From Crocinitomicaceae bacterium (GTDB taxonomy: Bacteria > Bacteroidota > Bacteroidia > Flavobacteriales_D > Crocinitomicaceae): a stretch of 64,000 nt of DNA. The translations under genes were made by a program, and so were the position numbers. The notes beneath the pieces were generated by a model. That model was given only the letters and a program-made list of their open reading frames with translations, searched no databases and had not been told where the DNA came from. The DNA is taken from NCBI GenBank assembly GCA_024643725.1, contig JAHEMJ010000014.1, positions 124,001 to 188,000 of the forward strand, read 5' to 3'. Below, piece after piece: positions 27,869-36,543 of the stretch; within the stretch, counting starts at the first letter, position 1; every line of letters starts with the position of its first letter.

Positions 27869-28485
27869 ATTAAACGAAAGCGAACAGGTAAATTCACACG
27901 GACTTTAACGGCTTGACCTTGTTCGTTTATTCCCGGATTCCAATTAGGCATGCTTTGTATCAAGCGGACCGCTTCCTTATCACAAGCCACCATACCCTCA
28001 TTTATTCCCTTTAACACGCGAACAGCATGTATGCTTCCGTCCTCATAAACAACAAACTGAATAATAACGGTTCCTTCAATACCCATTTCCATCGCAACGG
28101 ATGGATAAACTAAATTCTTACTTAAGTATTTTTGAAGTTCCGACATTCCATTGGGGAATTCAGGCATTTTGGTAACGAAATCAAAAATAGTGTCTGATTT
28201 TAACGCGATTGGTTCAATTGTCGGACAAGAAATGGGTGGTTCACCCCAGTAATAAGGAAAGGGTCCGGGGTCTGGTGGTCCAGGATCTAATCGTACAACT
28301 GGAATTTCTTGTGGTATAATGCGTTCGTTTTTTTTATCCGTTTTATGATGATCGGTCGTGTCGGGAATTCGCTGAATCGCCCCCTTTGTTTGACGATTTA
28401 CCTGCGATGACTTTTTTTCTACTTCCTCACAAGACATGTTGATCAACAACATCATTACGAGTAAAACACCATTTATCTTACGCAT
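27865..28485 (-). CDS. TonB-fold C-terminal domain lipoprotein
   Basis: About 206 aa with a lipoprotein-type signal ending LLINMSC, a charged then Pro-rich linker (LDPGPPDPGPFPYYWGEPP), and a C-terminal TonB domain of about 85 residues. The domain shows LVYPSVAMEMGIEGTVIIQF, the ..DGSIHAVRVLKG segment and MPNWNPGINEQGQAVKVRV, typical of TonB_C. Classic TonB is tethered by a TM helix in the inner membrane; this one appears to be lipid-anchored, so it may not energise receptors in the normal way. The start MRKINGVLL at 28485 is chosen over the codon at 28512. The 3' end overlaps the kinase gene by 4 bases. Confidence 0.85.
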   Translation of the reverse strand: MRKINGVLLVMMLLINMSCEEVEKKSSQVNRQTKGAIQRIPDTTDHHKTDKKNERIIPQEIPVVRLDPGPPDPGPFPYYWGEPPISCPTIEPIALKSDTIFDFVTKMPEFPNGMSELQKYLSKNLVYPSVAMEMGIEGTVIIQFVVYEDGSIHAVRVLKGINEGMVACDKEAVRLIQSMPNWNPGINEQGQAVKVRVNLPVRFRLI

Positions 28486-28552
28486 TGTTTTTTTTACTTT
28501 TCTTCGTAACAAATATCACACCAAATTCCCCATTTAAAAAACAAACTATCCG

Positions 28553-28560
28553 TACTTTTG
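28553..28560 (+). promoter_or_regulatory. -7 box for ispG
   Basis: TACTTTTG matches TAnnTTTG. It lies downstream of the in-frame ATG at 28485 and only two bases before the one at 28563, so translation from 28584 is favoured. Confidence 0.55.
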
Positions 28561-28583
28561 TTATGTTAATTTACACCCTATTC

Positions 28584-30494
28584 ATGAATTCAACATATTG
28601 TATTGACCCATTTAACCGCAAACGACTTCCCACGCTTGAAGTGCGCATTGGAACGTTGAATTTGGGAGGTGCAAATCCCATTCGATTGCAATCGATGACC
28701 ACTACCGATACAATGGACACAGATGCTTCAGTAGCACAAAGTATCCGCATGATCGATGCCGGTTGTGAGTTGGTTCGATTAACCGCTCCCAGTAAAAACG
28801 AAGCGGAAAATTTAGGCGTCATTCACCAAAAATTGAACGAATTAGGGTACCGCGTTCCCTTGGTAGCAGATATTCACTTTACGCCAAATGCAGCGGAAAT
28901 TGCCGCCAAATTAATTGAAAAAGTACGTGTGAATCCAGGGAATTATGCGGATAAAAAGAAATTTGAAGAGCTAGATTATACCGATGAAAGTTATCAAGAG
29001 GAATTAGCGCGCATTGAACATAAATTCACTCCGCTTGTCCTTTTGTGTAAAGAACATGGAACAGCGATGCGCATTGGAACCAATCACGGTTCTCTTTCCG
29101 ATCGCATCCTAAGTCGTTACGGAGATACCCCGGAAGGAATGGTAGAATCTGCCCTGGAGTTCATCCACATTTGCGAAAAGAATGATTACCACAACTTGGT
29201 GATCTCCATGAAAGCGAGCAATACGTTGGTCATGGTTCAAGCTTATCGCTTGTTGGTTCACCGCATGATGTTAAACGGACGTTGTTATCCACTACATTTA
29301 GGAGTGACGGAAGCTGGAGACGGAGAAGATGGACGCATTAAATCGGCTGTAGGTATCGGAGCCTTGTTGGAAGACGGAATCGGGGACACCATTCGTGTTT
29401 CATTGACGGAGGAGCCAGAATTCGAAATTCCAGTTGCGCGAAAACTTGCAGAGAAATATACGGGACAAAACACCTTTCCCATAAATGCACCTGAAGTAAG
29501 CTTAGCGCATAATCCATTTGAATACCACCGCAGAGAAAGTATGGAAGTTCATAACATCGGGGGAAAACATGTCCCAGTTGTTGTTGCTGATTTATCTACT
29601 AAAACAGACATCTCGCCCGCCAACTTTTTCGGATTTGGCTACAATTATTCTGTTAGCTTGGATAAATGGAATTTACAAGACTTGGCCGCAGACTACGTTT
29701 ATGTTGGTGAAAATCATCTCACTTTTGAAGTTCCAGGTACCTTAGGTGTTATCTGTGACTTTGAACATTGGAAAACAAATTATGCAGAACGAGCTGGATT
29801 TTATCCACTGATTCACGCTGCACAATTGGAGGAAATAGCAACTAATCAACGTGCTTTCTTGCAAATACAGGCGGAGGATTCGATTCCATCTGAACTTGGG
29901 AACTACAAGAACTTGATCCTGGTATTATCTACCACCTATGACAATAAAACACAGTTATTTCGACGATTTTTCAGTCAACTGAAACAACTGCAACATCCGC
30001 ACGCAGTTATTTTAAAAATCGCTTCGAATGAAACGGACACTGAGAAATTTCAATTGAATGTTTCCAGTGACGCTGGATCTGTATTGATCGATGGATATGG
30101 TGATGGATTGTGGATTCGTTCTAGTCAACCATTGACGCTCTCTAATTCGACGGCTTTTGGCATACTCCAAGCTACTCGAACGCGCATTTCCAAAACAGAA
30201 TACATTTCCTGTCCATCTTGTGGCCGAACACTGTTCGATTTACAAGAAACGACTGCAAAAATTCGCGAAAGGACTTCCCATTTAAAAGGAATCAAAATTG
30301 GCATTATGGGCTGTATTGTAAACGGTCCAGGTGAAATGGCCGATGCCGATTATGGTTACGTTGGAACAGGTCCTGGCAAAATCAATTTGTACAAAGAAAA
30401 AACAGTAGTCCGAAAAAACGTGGTGGCGGAAGAAGCCGTTGATGCATTAATCGAGCTCATTAAAGAGCACGGTGATTGGGTTGAACAAGTCTAA
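28584..30494 (+). CDS. ispG: (E)-4-hydroxy-3-methylbut-2-enyl-diphosphate synthase, long form
   Basis: The penultimate step of the MEP isoprenoid pathway, converting MEcPP to HMBPP with a 4Fe-4S cluster. The 636 aa protein is the long three-domain form known in Bacteroidota, Chlamydiae and plants: an N-terminal TIM barrel (LQSMTTTDTMDTDAS, VADIHFTPNAA, RVNPGNYADKK, HLGVTEAG), an inserted domain at about 290-530, and the C-terminal cluster domain. Cluster ligands are Cys543 and Cys546 (SCPSCGRTL), Cys577 and Glu584 (GCIVNGPGE). The start MNSTYCIDPF was chosen from the promoter position. It converges on the RluA-type gene with a two-base gap. Confidence 0.96.
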   Translation: MNSTYCIDPFNRKRLPTLEVRIGTLNLGGANPIRLQSMTTTDTMDTDASVAQSIRMIDAGCELVRLTAPSKNEAENLGVIHQKLNELGYRVPLVADIHFTPNAAEIAAKLIEKVRVNPGNYADKKKFEELDYTDESYQEELARIEHKFTPLVLLCKEHGTAMRIGTNHGSLSDRILSRYGDTPEGMVESALEFIHICEKNDYHNLVISMKASNTLVMVQAYRLLVHRMMLNGRCYPLHLGVTEAGDGEDGRIKSAVGIGALLEDGIGDTIRVSLTEEPEFEIPVARKLAEKYTGQNTFPINAPEVSLAHNPFEYHRRESMEVHNIGGKHVPVVVADLSTKTDISPANFFGFGYNYSVSLDKWNLQDLAADYVYVGENHLTFEVPGTLGVICDFEHWKTNYAERAGFYPLIHAAQLEEIATNQRAFLQIQAEDSIPSELGNYKNLILVLSTTYDNKTQLFRRFFSQLKQLQHPHAVILKIASNETDTEKFQLNVSSDAGSVLIDGYGDGLWIRSSQPLTLSNSTAFGILQATRTRISKTEYISCPSCGRTLFDLQETTAKIRERTSHLKGIKIGIMGCIVNGPGEMADADYGYVGTGPGKINLYKEKTVVRKNVVAEEAVDALIELIKEHGDWVEQV

Positions 30495-30496
30495 TT

Positions 30497-32155
30497 TTAA
30501 AAAGGAGCTGGACAGTTAATTTCCATCCGTTCTTTCGTAATGGGATGCCAAAAACTTAAGTACTCGGCGTGCAAATGCAAACGATCCGCTTTTTGTCCAT
30601 ACAAGTCATCCCCAATAATTGGTGCATTCAGTCCTTTTGAATGGGCCGCGTGCACACGAAGTTGATGCGTTCGTCCCGTATGTGGATAAAAGTGAATTCG
30701 TGTTCGTCCATTTTTCCGTTCAAGAACTTCATACGTTGTAAGTGCATGTTTGCCGTGTTCGTAACACACTAATTGCCTTGGACGATCTTCTAAGTCTACG
30801 CGAAGTGGAAGAGAAATTTCTCCGTCGCTCGATTTCACATAACCATCTAACAATGCCATATACCTCTTTTCAACCGTACGTTTTAGAAACTGTTTTTGTA
30901 AGGATTCATGGATGTCCTTTTGTTTAGCAATTAAAATAATTCCAGAAGTAGACATATCTAGCCGATGCACCAATAAAGGTCCGGTGGCGTTTGGATATTT
31001 TAATTGAATTCTCGTTTGAACTGAATCATCAATGGTTTTTCCTGGAACAGATAAAAATTCCGCTGGTTTATTCACTAGTAACAAATATTCATCCTCATAG
31101 ATTATCGGAAGCTCTTTTCCTTCGGCAGGATTAATGCTCATTGGATTGACATCCAATTCAATTCCCTCTAACATATGTGACAAAATCGGCTCGCATTTTC
31201 CCCGACAGGCTGGATAGAATTCTTTGTGAACCTTCACCTCTGAGTCGGGAGATATTCCCCACCAAAATTCAGCCATAGCAATTGGCTTTAGTTGATGAAG
31301 AAATGCATATTGAAGTAGCTTAGGTGCTGCACATTCTCCGGCACCTGCTGGCGGTGTTTTGAAAGGAGTATTTTCGAAAATCGACAATAGACTTTTCGCT
31401 TGATTGTCCTTGTTTAAGAAGGTATACGCTTGAAAAATGCGTGCCTGAATATCTGCCGACATGAGGGCACGTTGTTCTTTCAAATCGCCGATTTTCTTTT
31501 CCCAAAAGGCCAAGTTTTCTTCAAGCTCTGATAATGCTTTTCGTTTGGCAATTTGTTCATGTTTAAATTGAATTTGCTGTGAAATGCTTTCCTGTTTCAA
31601 TTGTTCAATGAGGCCTTCGTATGCCGTAGCATTGCTTTTATCGGATGCATCTCTCCTTTGTTGACGCTCTTTTTTCAAGCGTTTCAATTCGGATTTTTCT
31701 GCATCATTCCATTGTTGAAAGTCCATTCTCACTTGCGCGACTTTTGATTGAAGAAGGATGTATTCTTTATCGTTGAGCAACTCTTCGAGCTGCAATGTCA
31801 ACTCATTGACTTCTATTTCTTCCTTCCGAAAGAATCCTGTTGGATCTAGTAGATCAAAGACGGGCGGCACAAATCCATCATGCTCATTAGAATTTCCCAA
31901 TTTACCAGAAAATGCAGCTAGGTATCCTAATTCGCCTTGTTCATTTTGCACCACTAAAACGCCAAACATCTTACCAATGGCACCATTGCGTTCAACTTGA
32001 TTGATACCGAAATCGTGTTGAAATTCCTGTTCTAGTAATCTGACTTGAAGTTCTTTCGAAGCAAGAAGTGCGATAGGATGAGGTTGATAATAAAATGGAT
32101 ATGTAAACTTCTCTGGAAGTGGAAAGTTCAGCGCTGATTGGAAAGGAATAAACAT
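30497..32155 (-). CDS. RluA-family RNA pseudouridine synthase with N-terminal extension
   Basis: Isomerises specific uridines in rRNA or tRNA to pseudouridine. The C-terminal 220 residues are the RluA catalytic domain with HRLDMSTSGIILIAK, where the Asp is the nucleophile, and HPHTGRTHQLRVHAA. About 300 residues precede it: an N-terminal region (FPLPEKFTYPFYYQPHPIA), a Glu/Lys-rich coiled coil near 150-230, and a Cys-containing segment (PPAGAGECAAPKLLQYAF). This long form is known in Bacteroidota; the target site cannot be predicted. It starts 18 bases past a strong terminator of the gene upstream, leaving hardly any room for a promoter. Confidence 0.9.
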   Translation of the reverse strand: MFIPFQSALNFPLPEKFTYPFYYQPHPIALLASKELQVRLLEQEFQHDFGINQVERNGAIGKMFGVLVVQNEQGELGYLAAFSGKLGNSNEHDGFVPPVFDLLDPTGFFRKEEIEVNELTLQLEELLNDKEYILLQSKVAQVRMDFQQWNDAEKSELKRLKKERQQRRDASDKSNATAYEGLIEQLKQESISQQIQFKHEQIAKRKALSELEENLAFWEKKIGDLKEQRALMSADIQARIFQAYTFLNKDNQAKSLLSIFENTPFKTPPAGAGECAAPKLLQYAFLHQLKPIAMAEFWWGISPDSEVKVHKEFYPACRGKCEPILSHMLEGIELDVNPMSINPAEGKELPIIYEDEYLLLVNKPAEFLSVPGKTIDDSVQTRIQLKYPNATGPLLVHRLDMSTSGIILIAKQKDIHESLQKQFLKRTVEKRYMALLDGYVKSSDGEISLPLRVDLEDRPRQLVCYEHGKHALTTYEVLERKNGRTRIHFYPHTGRTHQLRVHAAHSKGLNAPIIGDDLYGQKADRLHLHAEYLSFWHPITKERMEINCPAPF

Positions 32156-32162
32156 AAAGTAT

Positions 32163-32196
32163 AGTCAAAAAAAAACGCCCTCAATTGAGGGCGTTT
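32163..32196 (-). terminator. Rho-independent terminator of the T9SS thioredoxin gene
   Basis: A perfect palindrome at 32173-32196 (stem AAACGCCCTC / GAGGGCGTTT, loop AATT) is followed on the minus strand by a run of T residues. It lies 18 bases after the stop codon of the gene at 32214-33719. Confidence 0.93.
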
Positions 32197-32213
32197 CCAA
32201 AGCGTGAGTGTGA

Positions 32214-33719
32214 TTATTTAATCACAACGTTTTTAGTTGTTTTTGTACCGTTAGAAGCAACAGTTACGATGTAGCTACCACCAGCAACATTTGCCGTAGC
32301 AAATGATACCAATTGAGTACCGTTCAAGTTTGTCATTTCTTTAGAAGAAATTACACGTCCTTGAAGATCCGTTAACGTGATAACGAAATCAGCATTGTTT
32401 GCTTCGAAAGTTACGTTCAATACATCAGATGCAGGGTTAGGGTAAACGTTCAATGCAATTGTTTCCATTTCGTTCAATCCTAAAACTCCTGTTTTGAATG
32501 CTTTTTGCTCGCTAGAAGCGAAAGAAGCACCTGAAACTACAACCGCACCTAAAGCGTCAGTTACAGAGTAAGCACCGTTACCATAGTTACAGCAGATACC
32601 GTCACCATATGCATCCAAGATTTCGAATGTATAACATTGTGTAGGGTTCAATGTAACTTGAACTGGCGTTTGAACAGTTTGTCCTGCAGCACCAGTAGTC
32701 ATATCAGCCCAGTTACCACCACCTTGTGCAACTACTGCACCAGCACTGTTTTTAATGTTCCAAGAAGTCTCAGAAGCATAGTAGTCAGTTGTGATGTTTA
32801 CTGTAACATATTGAGAAGCTGCATTTGCTGCTGGAGCAATTGTTGCAGAAACGTTATTGTTAGTTGCACTAGCATCACCAGTTGTCGTAACTGTTACAGA
32901 CAATGTTGCACCTGTAAAGTTTGCGATTGGTGTACATGTTACGTTTGCTACACCGTATGTAGCTAAGTTTCCAGTGTAAGAACCTGTAGAAACTGTTGTT
33001 CCTCCAACTGTAATCGTTACAGTAGCGCTTGTTAACGCAGATGTACCGTTGTTTTGGATTTGAACAGATGGTGTATAAGCACCTTCACAGTGTACTAAAG
33101 CACCTGTATAAGCCAATGCAGCAACGTCAGCTGGTTGAGAAGCTGGTGCTGGACAATCAGCTACAGTTGCATACAAGTTAGCTGCTGTTAATTGTCCAAC
33201 TTCAGTAATGATACGGTTAGGACAAATTTTGTAAATTGTTGGGAAATAAGCGATGTTATATCCTGACATGAATGCTTGACCTGCAGTATTGTTTGGAAGG
33301 TCAACAATCGGATATGTTGTTCCAGTTACCCAGTCACCTTGTGTTGCAGTTGCAGCAGCACCTGTTGCAGCAGCTGGACCATGTAATTGAGCTTCTGTGT
33401 TAGAAAGTTCACCTTCTAAGAAGAATACCATTACATCGTTTGTTGTACCAGCAACAACACTTGGCAATCCTGTTGGACCGTGGTTTTCATACAAATCGCG
33501 TAAAGCGTGCGTGTTGTGGTAGTTCCAACATGGACCACACCAAGCAGCAGATACATCGATAAAAACGGTTTTACCTTGATCTAAGTAAGAATACAAAGAT
33601 TGAGTAGTACCATTCAAGTCAGTGAAGGTCCAGTTAGGAGCAACACTTCCATTCGCTAACTGTGCATTCGCGCTAACTCCTGACACAAGCAACAAAGCTG
33701 AGAATAATAGTTTTTTCAT
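32214..33719 (-). CDS. T9SS-secreted thioredoxin-fold protein
   Basis: A 501 aa secreted protein: signal peptide (MKKLLFSALLLVSGVSANA), then a TlpA-like thioredoxin domain (about 25-190) with VFIDVSAAWCGPCWNYH containing the redox pair CGPC. A CARDB-like beta domain (about 200-300) is followed by a module with ITTDYYASETSW..CYTFEILDAYGDGIC, and a type A sorting domain starting NVYPNPASD. Its codon choice looks biased and uniform, and it has the strongest terminator in the window, both consistent with high expression. It is a candidate extracellular or surface thiol-disulfide protein. The C-terminal modules are shared with the protease at 20598-22931. Confidence 0.9.
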   Translation of the reverse strand: MKKLLFSALLLVSGVSANAQLANGSVAPNWTFTDLNGTTQSLYSYLDQGKTVFIDVSAAWCGPCWNYHNTHALRDLYENHGPTGLPSVVAGTTNDVMVFFLEGELSNTEAQLHGPAAATGAAATATQGDWVTGTTYPIVDLPNNTAGQAFMSGYNIAYFPTIYKICPNRIITEVGQLTAANLYATVADCPAPASQPADVAALAYTGALVHCEGAYTPSVQIQNNGTSALTSATVTITVGGTTVSTGSYTGNLATYGVANVTCTPIANFTGATLSVTVTTTGDASATNNNVSATIAPAANAASQYVTVNITTDYYASETSWNIKNSAGAVVAQGGGNWADMTTGAAGQTVQTPVQVTLNPTQCYTFEILDAYGDGICCNYGNGAYSVTDALGAVVVSGASFASSEQKAFKTGVLGLNEMETIALNVYPNPASDVLNVTFEANNADFVITLTDLQGRVISSKEMTNLNGTQLVSFATANVAGGSYIVTVASNGTKTTKNVVIK

Positions 33720-33802
33720 GAATTAAAATTTAAGTTTGCGTAAATGTAGAAAGAATCCCCCAAAGAAAAAAGGGGAAAAGCGACATTTTTTAATTAGAAA
33801 TG

Positions 33803-34552
33803 CTATTTCTTTTTAAGCTGATCTTTGATGAACAATTCAATAGCTCCAACCATAGAAGGCGCCTTTGGGTGGGGTGCATGAATATCCAAGCGCAAGTTGT
33901 TCTTAATCACTGCGTTTGCGGTTGTAGGACCAAACGCTGCAATCGCCGTATCATTCTGCTTGAAATCTGGGAAATTTTTAAACAACGATTCAATCCCTCC
34001 AGGGCTAAAGAAGACCAACATGTCATAATAAACGTCTTCCAAATCTGACAAATCTGAAGCCACCGTTCTATACAAAATGACTTTTGTAAAAGGGACGTTA
34101 TGTTGTTCAAGTGTCAATGGAATGTTATCGCGCAATATGTCTGTACACGGCAATAAGAACTTCTCATTCTTATGTTTTTTCATCATTTCCGCCAATTCAT
34201 CAATGGTTTGCTTTCCAAAGAAAATTTTTCGCTTGCGGTAAGTCACATATTTTTGAAGATACAGTGCAACTGCCTCGGTTATACAGAAGTATTTTGTGGT
34301 ATCCGGAACTTCAAATCTCGTTGCTTCTGCGATACGAAAGAAGTGATCAACTGCTACCTTTGAAGTTAAAATAATCGCCGTATGATCAGCTAAATTAACA
34401 CGTTGAGCTCTAAATTCCTTTGGGTCTACGCCTTCTACTTTGATAAACGGACGAAAGTCGATTTTCAACTTGTACTTTTCAGCCAAGTCATAGTAAGGAG
34501 ACTTCTCCCCTTCAGGCTTAGGCTGCGAAACTAAAATTGTCTTGATGGCCAA
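33803..34552 (-). CDS. hemD: Uroporphyrinogen-III synthase family protein
   Basis: Cyclises hydroxymethylbilane to uroporphyrinogen III in heme biosynthesis. The 249 aa protein has the loose HemD pattern: IILTSKVAVDHFFRIAEA near residue 60, FLLPCTDILRDNIPLTL, YRTV near the domain crossover, LVFFSPGGIESLF and the C-terminal AAFGPTTANAVIKNNL (corresponding to the family's IG..TA.A). HemD is poorly conserved, so the match rests on this motif order. It follows DUF4271 by 27 bases in the same direction, a pairing common in flavobacteria from general knowledge. Confidence 0.87.
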   Translation of the reverse strand: MAIKTILVSQPKPEGEKSPYYDLAEKYKLKIDFRPFIKVEGVDPKEFRAQRVNLADHTAIILTSKVAVDHFFRIAEATRFEVPDTTKYFCITEAVALYLQKYVTYRKRKIFFGKQTIDELAEMMKKHKNEKFLLPCTDILRDNIPLTLEQHNVPFTKVILYRTVASDLSDLEDVYYDMLVFFSPGGIESLFKNFPDFKQNDTAIAAFGPTTANAVIKNNLRLDIHAPHPKAPSMVGAIELFIKDQLKKK

Positions 34553-34579
34553 GTTCCGTTGTTTTTACGTAATAAAAAA

Positions 34580-35263
34580 TCACACCATTTTTGCGAAATA
34601 TTCCAAGGCCAATTTTGATAAAATGAACAAGGGTAATATTTCTAGGGTGCAAAGATACAAAATTAAATAATACCATTTATATCTTAATTGCAAGGCCAAG
34701 CGAAGTCCTTTAACCATGCGCCAAATCATCAAGGCCATCACGATTAGAACATACAGGCGTTCGAAATGAATGTGCGATTCTTGGTTGAGCACCCAAAACA
34801 AGGACAATACCAACAGTAAAAACCCTCCAAATGACCACACTTGTTTATTAATTGCGCTCATCATATCAAGAATAGGTTTCTCCCCCGAAAGTAAGGAGGC
34901 TAGCCGAAAATTTATCACTTGTAGCGAAGTCAATGTGAGAATAATTAAGAACGAGAAGTTCACCGCGAGCCAAGCACTATTGTCCTTTGCCAAGATTAAA
35001 AAGGCTCCCATTCCAAGCGAGACCAAGTAATTCAGAATGATCAAAGCTGTCATACTCGGTTGCAATTTATTTCCTTCAAATCCGGAGTTATCGATCCGCT
35101 TCATTTTGAAAAATCCCACGAAAGTTTGTGTGATTAAATCCGGCTGTGCTACGCGTGCAATACCAACAAAAGCAAAACACAATAGAATAATTAAAAGCAA
35201 ATAACTATTTAATTGCGTGTCGCGTTCGATTAATTGAAATGAAGTAAGTAGGCTTAATTGCAT
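34580..35263 (-). CDS. DUF4271 membrane protein
   Basis: A 227 aa integral membrane protein with about six hydrophobic helices (YLLLIILLCFAFVGIA near residue 20; ALIILNYLVSLGMGAFLI; FSFLIILTLTSL; FGGFLLLVLSLFWVL; LYVLIVMALMIWRM; YLILYLCTLEILPLFIL). The C-terminal YLILYLCTLEILPLF is typical of DUF4271, whose function is unknown. It shares a transcript with hemD, which hints at a link to heme metabolism, but that is context only. Confidence 0.85.
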   Translation of the reverse strand: MQLSLLTSFQLIERDTQLNSYLLLIILLCFAFVGIARVAQPDLITQTFVGFFKMKRIDNSGFEGNKLQPSMTALIILNYLVSLGMGAFLILAKDNSAWLAVNFSFLIILTLTSLQVINFRLASLLSGEKPILDMMSAINKQVWSFGGFLLLVLSLFWVLNQESHIHFERLYVLIVMALMIWRMVKGLRLALQLRYKWYYLILYLCTLEILPLFILSKLALEYFAKMV

Positions 35264-35269
35264 TGTTCA

Positions 35270-35277
35270 CAAAATTA
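35270..35277 (-). promoter_or_regulatory. -7 box for DUF4271-hemD
   Basis: The minus strand reads TAATTTTG, matching TAnnTTTG, 7 bases before the start at 35263. The transcript would be almost leaderless. Confidence 0.5.
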
Positions 35278-35315
35278 ATTCAAAAATGAATGGGGTGGAC
35301 ATTTTAATATTTACT

Positions 35316-35323
35316 TACTTTTG
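35316..35323 (+). promoter_or_regulatory. -7 box for the acyl-CoA dehydrogenase gene
   Basis: TACTTTTG matches TAnnTTTG, 19 bases before the ATG at 35343, and lies downstream of the in-frame ATG at 35286. Confidence 0.6.
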
Positions 35324-35342
35324 TCGTCAAACAAGTAATTAT

Positions 35343-36542
35343 ATGAAAACAGATTTGTTTACACATCCCGATTATTATGGAATGGATGACCTTCTTTCCG
35401 AAGAACACAAACTTGTTCGCGACGCGGCAAGAGCTTGGGTAAAAAAAGAAGTTTCTCCAATCATTGATGAACATTACGAAAATGCAACATTCCCTATGCA
35501 CCTTTTAAGAGGTCTTGGAGAAATTGGCGCTTTTGGTCCTTACATTCCTGAGGAATACGGAGGTCCTGGTTTGGATCAAATTTCCTACGGATTAATTATG
35601 CAAGAATTAGAGCGCTGCGATTCTGGACTTCGTTCAACTGCATCGGTTCAATCTTCTCTTGTGATGTATCCAATCTGGAAATACGGATCTGAAGAGCAAA
35701 AACAAAAATACCTTCCAAAATTGGCTACTGGTGAAATGATGGGATGTTTCGGTTTAACTGAACCAGATCATGGATCAAATCCTGGTGGAATGATTACGAA
35801 CTTCAAAGATGCTGGTGATCATGTGATTCTTAACGGAGCGAAAATGTGGATTTCCAATGCACCGTTTGCAGATATCGCTGTTGTTTGGGCAAAAGATGAA
35901 ACAGGTCGCATTCATGGACTTGTTGTTGAGCGAGGTATGGAAGGATTTTCTACACCAGAAATGCACGGGAAATTATCCCTTCGTGCATCGGCAACTGGAG
36001 AGTTGATTTTTGACAATGTTAAAGTGCCAAAAACACATATTCTTCCAGGAAGATCTGGATTAGGCGCACCATTAAGTTGCCTTGACTCAGCTCGATTCGG
36101 AATTGCATGGGGTGCTTTAGGTGCTGCGATGGATTGTTACGATCAAGCTTTGCGCTACTCAAAAGAACGCACACAATTCAATGTGCCAATTGGGTCTTTC
36201 CAGTTAATTCAAAAGAAATTAGCTGAAATGATTACAGAAATCACGAAAGCGCAATTGTTAACATTCAGACTAGGTCAATTGAGAAATGAGGGACGTGCCA
36301 CTTCCGCTCAAATTTCCATGGCTAAAAGAAACAATGTCGAAATTGCCTTAAACATTGCACGCGAAGCGAGACAAATTCACGGTGGAATGGGAATTACGAG
36401 TGAGTACTCTATGATGCGTCATATGGCCAATTTAGAGTCTGTTGTAACGTACGAAGGAACACACGACATTCACTTATTAATCACGGGGATGGATGTGACA
36501 GGTATTCCTGCATTTACACGTGAAATGCCCGATTTGAACTAA
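35343..36542 (+). CDS. Acyl-CoA dehydrogenase, glutaryl-CoA dehydrogenase-like
   Basis: A FAD enzyme that introduces a double bond into an acyl-CoA. The 399 aa protein has the expected domains: N-terminal helices (EEHKLVRDAARAWV), middle domain with FGLTEPDHGSNPGGM and KMWISNAPFADIAVVWAK, and C-terminal domain with RTQFNVPIGSFQLIQ and TYEGTHDIHLLITG, where the Glu is the probable catalytic base. The RCDSGLRSTASVQSSLVMYP segment is characteristic of glutaryl-CoA dehydrogenases (lysine and tryptophan breakdown), making that substrate likely but not proven. Single gene with its own promoter. Confidence 0.93.
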   Translation: MKTDLFTHPDYYGMDDLLSEEHKLVRDAARAWVKKEVSPIIDEHYENATFPMHLLRGLGEIGAFGPYIPEEYGGPGLDQISYGLIMQELERCDSGLRSTASVQSSLVMYPIWKYGSEEQKQKYLPKLATGEMMGCFGLTEPDHGSNPGGMITNFKDAGDHVILNGAKMWISNAPFADIAVVWAKDETGRIHGLVVERGMEGFSTPEMHGKLSLRASATGELIFDNVKVPKTHILPGRSGLGAPLSCLDSARFGIAWGALGAAMDCYDQALRYSKERTQFNVPIGSFQLIQKKLAEMITEITKAQLLTFRLGQLRNEGRATSAQISMAKRNNVEIALNIAREARQIHGGMGITSEYSMMRHMANLESVVTYEGTHDIHLLITGMDVTGIPAFTREMPDLN

Positions 36543-36543
36543 A

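Noticed and set aside
28485..28583. N-terminal extension of IspG that looks like a hydrophobic signal
   Set aside because: It lies upstream of, or on, the -7 promoter box and would put a cytoplasmic Fe-S enzyme behind a signal peptide; the start at 28584 is preferred.
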